From Ollibium composti (GTDB lineage: Bacteria > Pseudomonadota > Alphaproteobacteria > Rhizobiales > Rhizobiaceae), in assembly GCF_004801285.1 (NCBI RefSeq), contig NZ_SSNY01000001.1:558001-622000 (forward strand): DNA of 64,000 bases. Reading direction: 5' to 3'. The notes under the pieces were generated by a model. That model was not told the DNA's origin. It made no database searches and saw nothing but the letters and a program-made list of their open reading frames with translations. This document shows positions 62,190 through 64,000 of this stretch, in pieces. A program made the translations under genes and the position numbers. The first letter of the stretch is position 1. Each line of letters begins with the position of its first letter.

Positions 62190-62999
62190 TCAGGCGCCCT
62201 GCCCGCCCGGTCCGGATATGGGCGGCTTCGGCATTTTTGAGAACAGCCGGAAGAAATTCTCCGTGGTGATCCGGGCGATCTCGTCGGCCGTGACGCCGAT
62301 CGTCTCGGCCAGCACCTTCGCCGTTTCCACCACGAAGGATGGTTCGTTGCGCTGACCGCGATGCGGCACCGGCGCAAGGTAAGGCGCATCCGTCTCGACC
62401 AGCAGGCGGTCGCGCGGAACCTGCGTCGCGATGGCGCGCAGCCCGGCGGAATTCTTGAAGGTCAGGATACCGGAAAAGGAAACGTAGCCGCCCAGCGCCA
62501 CGCCCACTTCGGCAAGCCGCCGCCCTGAGGAAAAGCAATGCAGGATGAAGGGGAAAGCCCCCTTCCCCGTTTCCTCCTCGAGGATGGCGGCGACGTCGTC
62601 GTCGGCGCTGCGCGCATGGATGACCAGCGGCAAGCCCGTCTCGCGAGCGGCAGCGATGTGGGTGCGGAAGCCGGCCGCTTGTGCGGCGCGCGGCGCGTGG
62701 TCGTAATGATAGTCCAGGCCAACCTCGCCGATGGCGACGACCTTCGGGTGCGCGGAGAGCCGCACAAGATCCTCGGCCGTGACGTCGAGTTCCTCGGCGG
62801 CGTTGTGCGGATGAGTGCCGACGGAGCAATAGACTACGTCGTAAGTGTCCGTGATTTCAAGGAGTTGTGAAAATCGCTTCACGCGCGTCGAGATCGTTAC
62901 CATGCGCCCGACACCAGCGGCGAGGGCGCGGGCGACGATCGCCGCCCGCTCCTCGGCAAAGTCCGGAAAGTCGAGATGGCAATGGCTGTCGACCAGCAT
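62190..62999 (-). CDS. tatD: TatD-family metal-dependent deoxyribonuclease
   Basis: 269 residues, TIM-barrel hydrolase. Metal ligands HxH in DSHCHLD (His6, His8), then GEVGLDYH (Glu), a VIHARSAD His, HCFSSG His and the Asp of ETDAPYLAP. The start shares one base with the metG stop (TGATG), so it is coupled to metG. Confidence 0.94.
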   Translation of the reverse strand: MLVDSHCHLDFPDFAEERAAIVARALAAGVGRMVTISTRVKRFSQLLEITDTYDVVYCSVGTHPHNAAEELDVTAEDLVRLSAHPKVVAIGEVGLDYHYDHAPRAAQAAGFRTHIAAARETGLPLVIHARSADDDVAAILEEETGKGAFPFILHCFSSGRRLAEVGVALGGYVSFSGILTFKNSAGLRAIATQVPRDRLLVETDAPYLAPVPHRGQRNEPSFVVETAKVLAETIGVTADEIARITTENFFRLFSKMPKPPISGPGGQGA

Positions 63000-64000
63000 C
63001 ACGCGCTCGCTTCCGGCTGCTCGACGTAACGCGGGAAAACCGGCTGCGGCGTCGGCAGAGCCGTTCCGGCAGTCAGGGCGTGGCCGGCTGCGACATGCTC
63101 GAACTGGCGCCTGCCGGCCGGCACCGCCAGCAGGTCGAGCAGCCTTTCCGCCGATCCGGGAATGTAGGGCTGGCAAAGGATCGCCACCCGCCGGATCGTC
63201 TCGGCCGTCGTCCACAGCACCGTTTCCATGCGCGCCGGGTCGGTCTTCTTCAGCGCCCACGGTTCCTGCGCGGCGAAATAGCGGTTGGCCTCCGCGACGA
63301 CGCCGAAGATGGCCGCCAGCGCGTGATGGATGCCCTGCTCCGCCATCGCCTCTCGCGCCGTGGCCAGCGCCGCCTCGGCCTGCGTCAGGATCGCCTTGTC
63401 GGCGTCGGCGAACTCGCCCTGTTTCGGCACGACACCGCCGCAGTTCTTGGCGATCATCGACAGCGAGCGCTGCGCCAGGTTGCCGAGGTCGTTGGCGAGG
63501 TCGGCATTGGTGCGGTTGACGATCGCTTCATGGCTGTAGCTGCCGTCCTGGCCGAACGGCACCTCGCGCAGGAAGAAATAGCGCACCTGGTCGAGCCCGT
63601 AATGCTCGACCATGGTGAACGGGTCGATGACGTTGCCGAGCGACTTCGACATCTTCTCGCCGCGGTTGAACAGGAAGCCATGGCCGAAGACGCGCTTCGG
63701 CAATTCGATGCCGGCCGACATCAGGAACGCTGGCCAGTAGATGGCGTGGAAGCGCACGATATCCTTGCCGATGATGTGGGCGTCCGCTGGCCAGAAACGC
63801 CATTTGTCAGCGTTTTCATCCGGATATCCGGCGGCCGTGATGTAATTCGTGAGGGCGTCGACCCACACATACATCACATGCTTTTCGTCGCCCGGCACCG
63901 GCACGCCCCAGTCGAAGGTGGTGCGCGATATCGACAGATCCTTCAGGCCGGCCTTGACGAAGCTGACGACCTCGTTGCGGCGCTCGGATGGGCCGATGAA
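62999..64000 (-). CDS. metG: Methionyl-tRNA synthetase, C-terminal part (truncated by window edge)
   Basis: Open to the right edge, so the N-terminal catalytic start is outside. Visible: [22 protein letters not shown] (catalytic core end), the KMSKS loop [15 protein letters not shown], and the alpha-helical anticodon-binding domain with [12 protein letters not shown]. No C-terminal tRNA-binding (EMAP-like) extension is present; the protein ends shortly after the helical domain. Confidence 0.95.
   Translation of the reverse strand, partial: FIGPSERRNEVVSFVKAGLKDLSISRTTFDWGVPVPGDEKHVMYVWVDALTNYITAAGYPDENADKWRFWPADAHIIGKDIVRFHAIYWPAFLMSAGIELPKRVFGHGFLFNRGEKMSKSLGNVIDPFTMVEHYGLDQVRYFFLREVPFGQDGSYSHEAIVNRTNADLANDLGNLAQRSLSMIAKNCGGVVPKQGEFADADKAILTQAEAALATAREAMAEQGIHHALAAIFGVVAEANRYFAAQEPWALKKTDPARMETVLWTTAETIRRVAILCQPYIPGSAERLLDLLAVPAGRRQFEHVAAGHALTAGTALPTPQPVFPRYVEQPEASA

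Overview
The window is high-GC chromosomal DNA of an alphaproteobacterium of the order Hyphomicrobiales (Rhizobiales). It is most like the Mesorhizobium/Phyllobacteriaceae group. The grounds are the gene order (rseP-bamA-lpxD-fabZ-lpxA-lpxI-lpxB-gltA; pdhABC-lpdA-lipA; cinA-ispDF; dusB-ntrBC-ntrYX-dat-hfq-hflX-mazG), a GTTC-N7-GTTC LexA box, and intergenic repeats of a type I recall from that group. Assignment is from the sequence and memory only; no database was searched. No rRNA, tRNA or CRISPR array was seen.

Layout. 0.1-8.4 kb: envelope and lipid A genes in one direction (rseP, bamA, lpxD, fabZ, lpxA, lpxI, lpxB). 8.4-11.4 kb: gltA and gltX on the minus strand. 11.5-14.0 kb: comEC. 14.1-20.3 kb: minus-strand cluster ppiD-trpD-trpC-moaC-moeA, then autoregulated lexA. 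20.5-26.1 kb: tpiA, secG, an L,D-transpeptidase, pyrG, a small toxin-antitoxin pair and a DUF1697 gene. 26.1-32.5 kb: NCS1 permease, a gene-poor 0.6 kb gap, VOC protein, kdsA, dodecin, PRC-barrel protein, eno and an FtsB-like protein. 32.7-40.5 kb: pyruvate dehydrogenase/lipoate operon with an embedded SGNH hydrolase. 40.6-42.4 kb: cinA and ispDF. 42.5-52.6 kb: dusB, the two nitrogen-type two-component systems, dat, hfq and hflX. 52.7-54.8 kb: mazG and an aromatic/aspartate aminotransferase. 60.9-64.0 kb: YbaK-like protein, metallo-beta-lactamase-fold hydrolase, tatD and truncated metG, all on the minus strand.

The standout feature lies at 54.93-60.78 kb: a complete-looking 5,849-bp prophage of the ssDNA phage family Microviridae, all genes on the minus strand. 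In transcription order it carries a small membrane protein (holin candidate), the DNA pilot protein VP2, a 27-residue basic J-like protein, the major capsid protein VP1, a scaffold-like protein, an M15 peptidase (endolysin candidate), an HUH replication initiator VP4, and a basic protein overprinted on the rep 3' end. It is bounded by an 18-bp direct repeat. The right-hand copy continues into a full 11-6-11 dif-like XerC/XerD site, while the left-hand copy lacks the XerD half. The phage therefore appears to have integrated with host XerCD at the chromosome-dimer resolution site, leaving a complete dif on one flank. FtsK-type GGGCAGGG octamers point toward this site from both sides, supporting it as the replication terminus.

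Odd features of the prophage: VP2 has no conventional start codon next to its ribosome-binding site (an amber codon separates it in frame from the upstream membrane protein); there are several perfect hairpins between genes; and a candidate promoter lies on the far side of the attachment site from the late operon. Host features worth a look: an octamer repeat array closing the lpxB/gltA convergence, a 44-bp inverted repeat between ratA and cinA, an N-terminal tandem duplication in citrate synthase, and a long GC-rich inverted repeat with a possible 38-codon gene in the NCS1/VOC gap.
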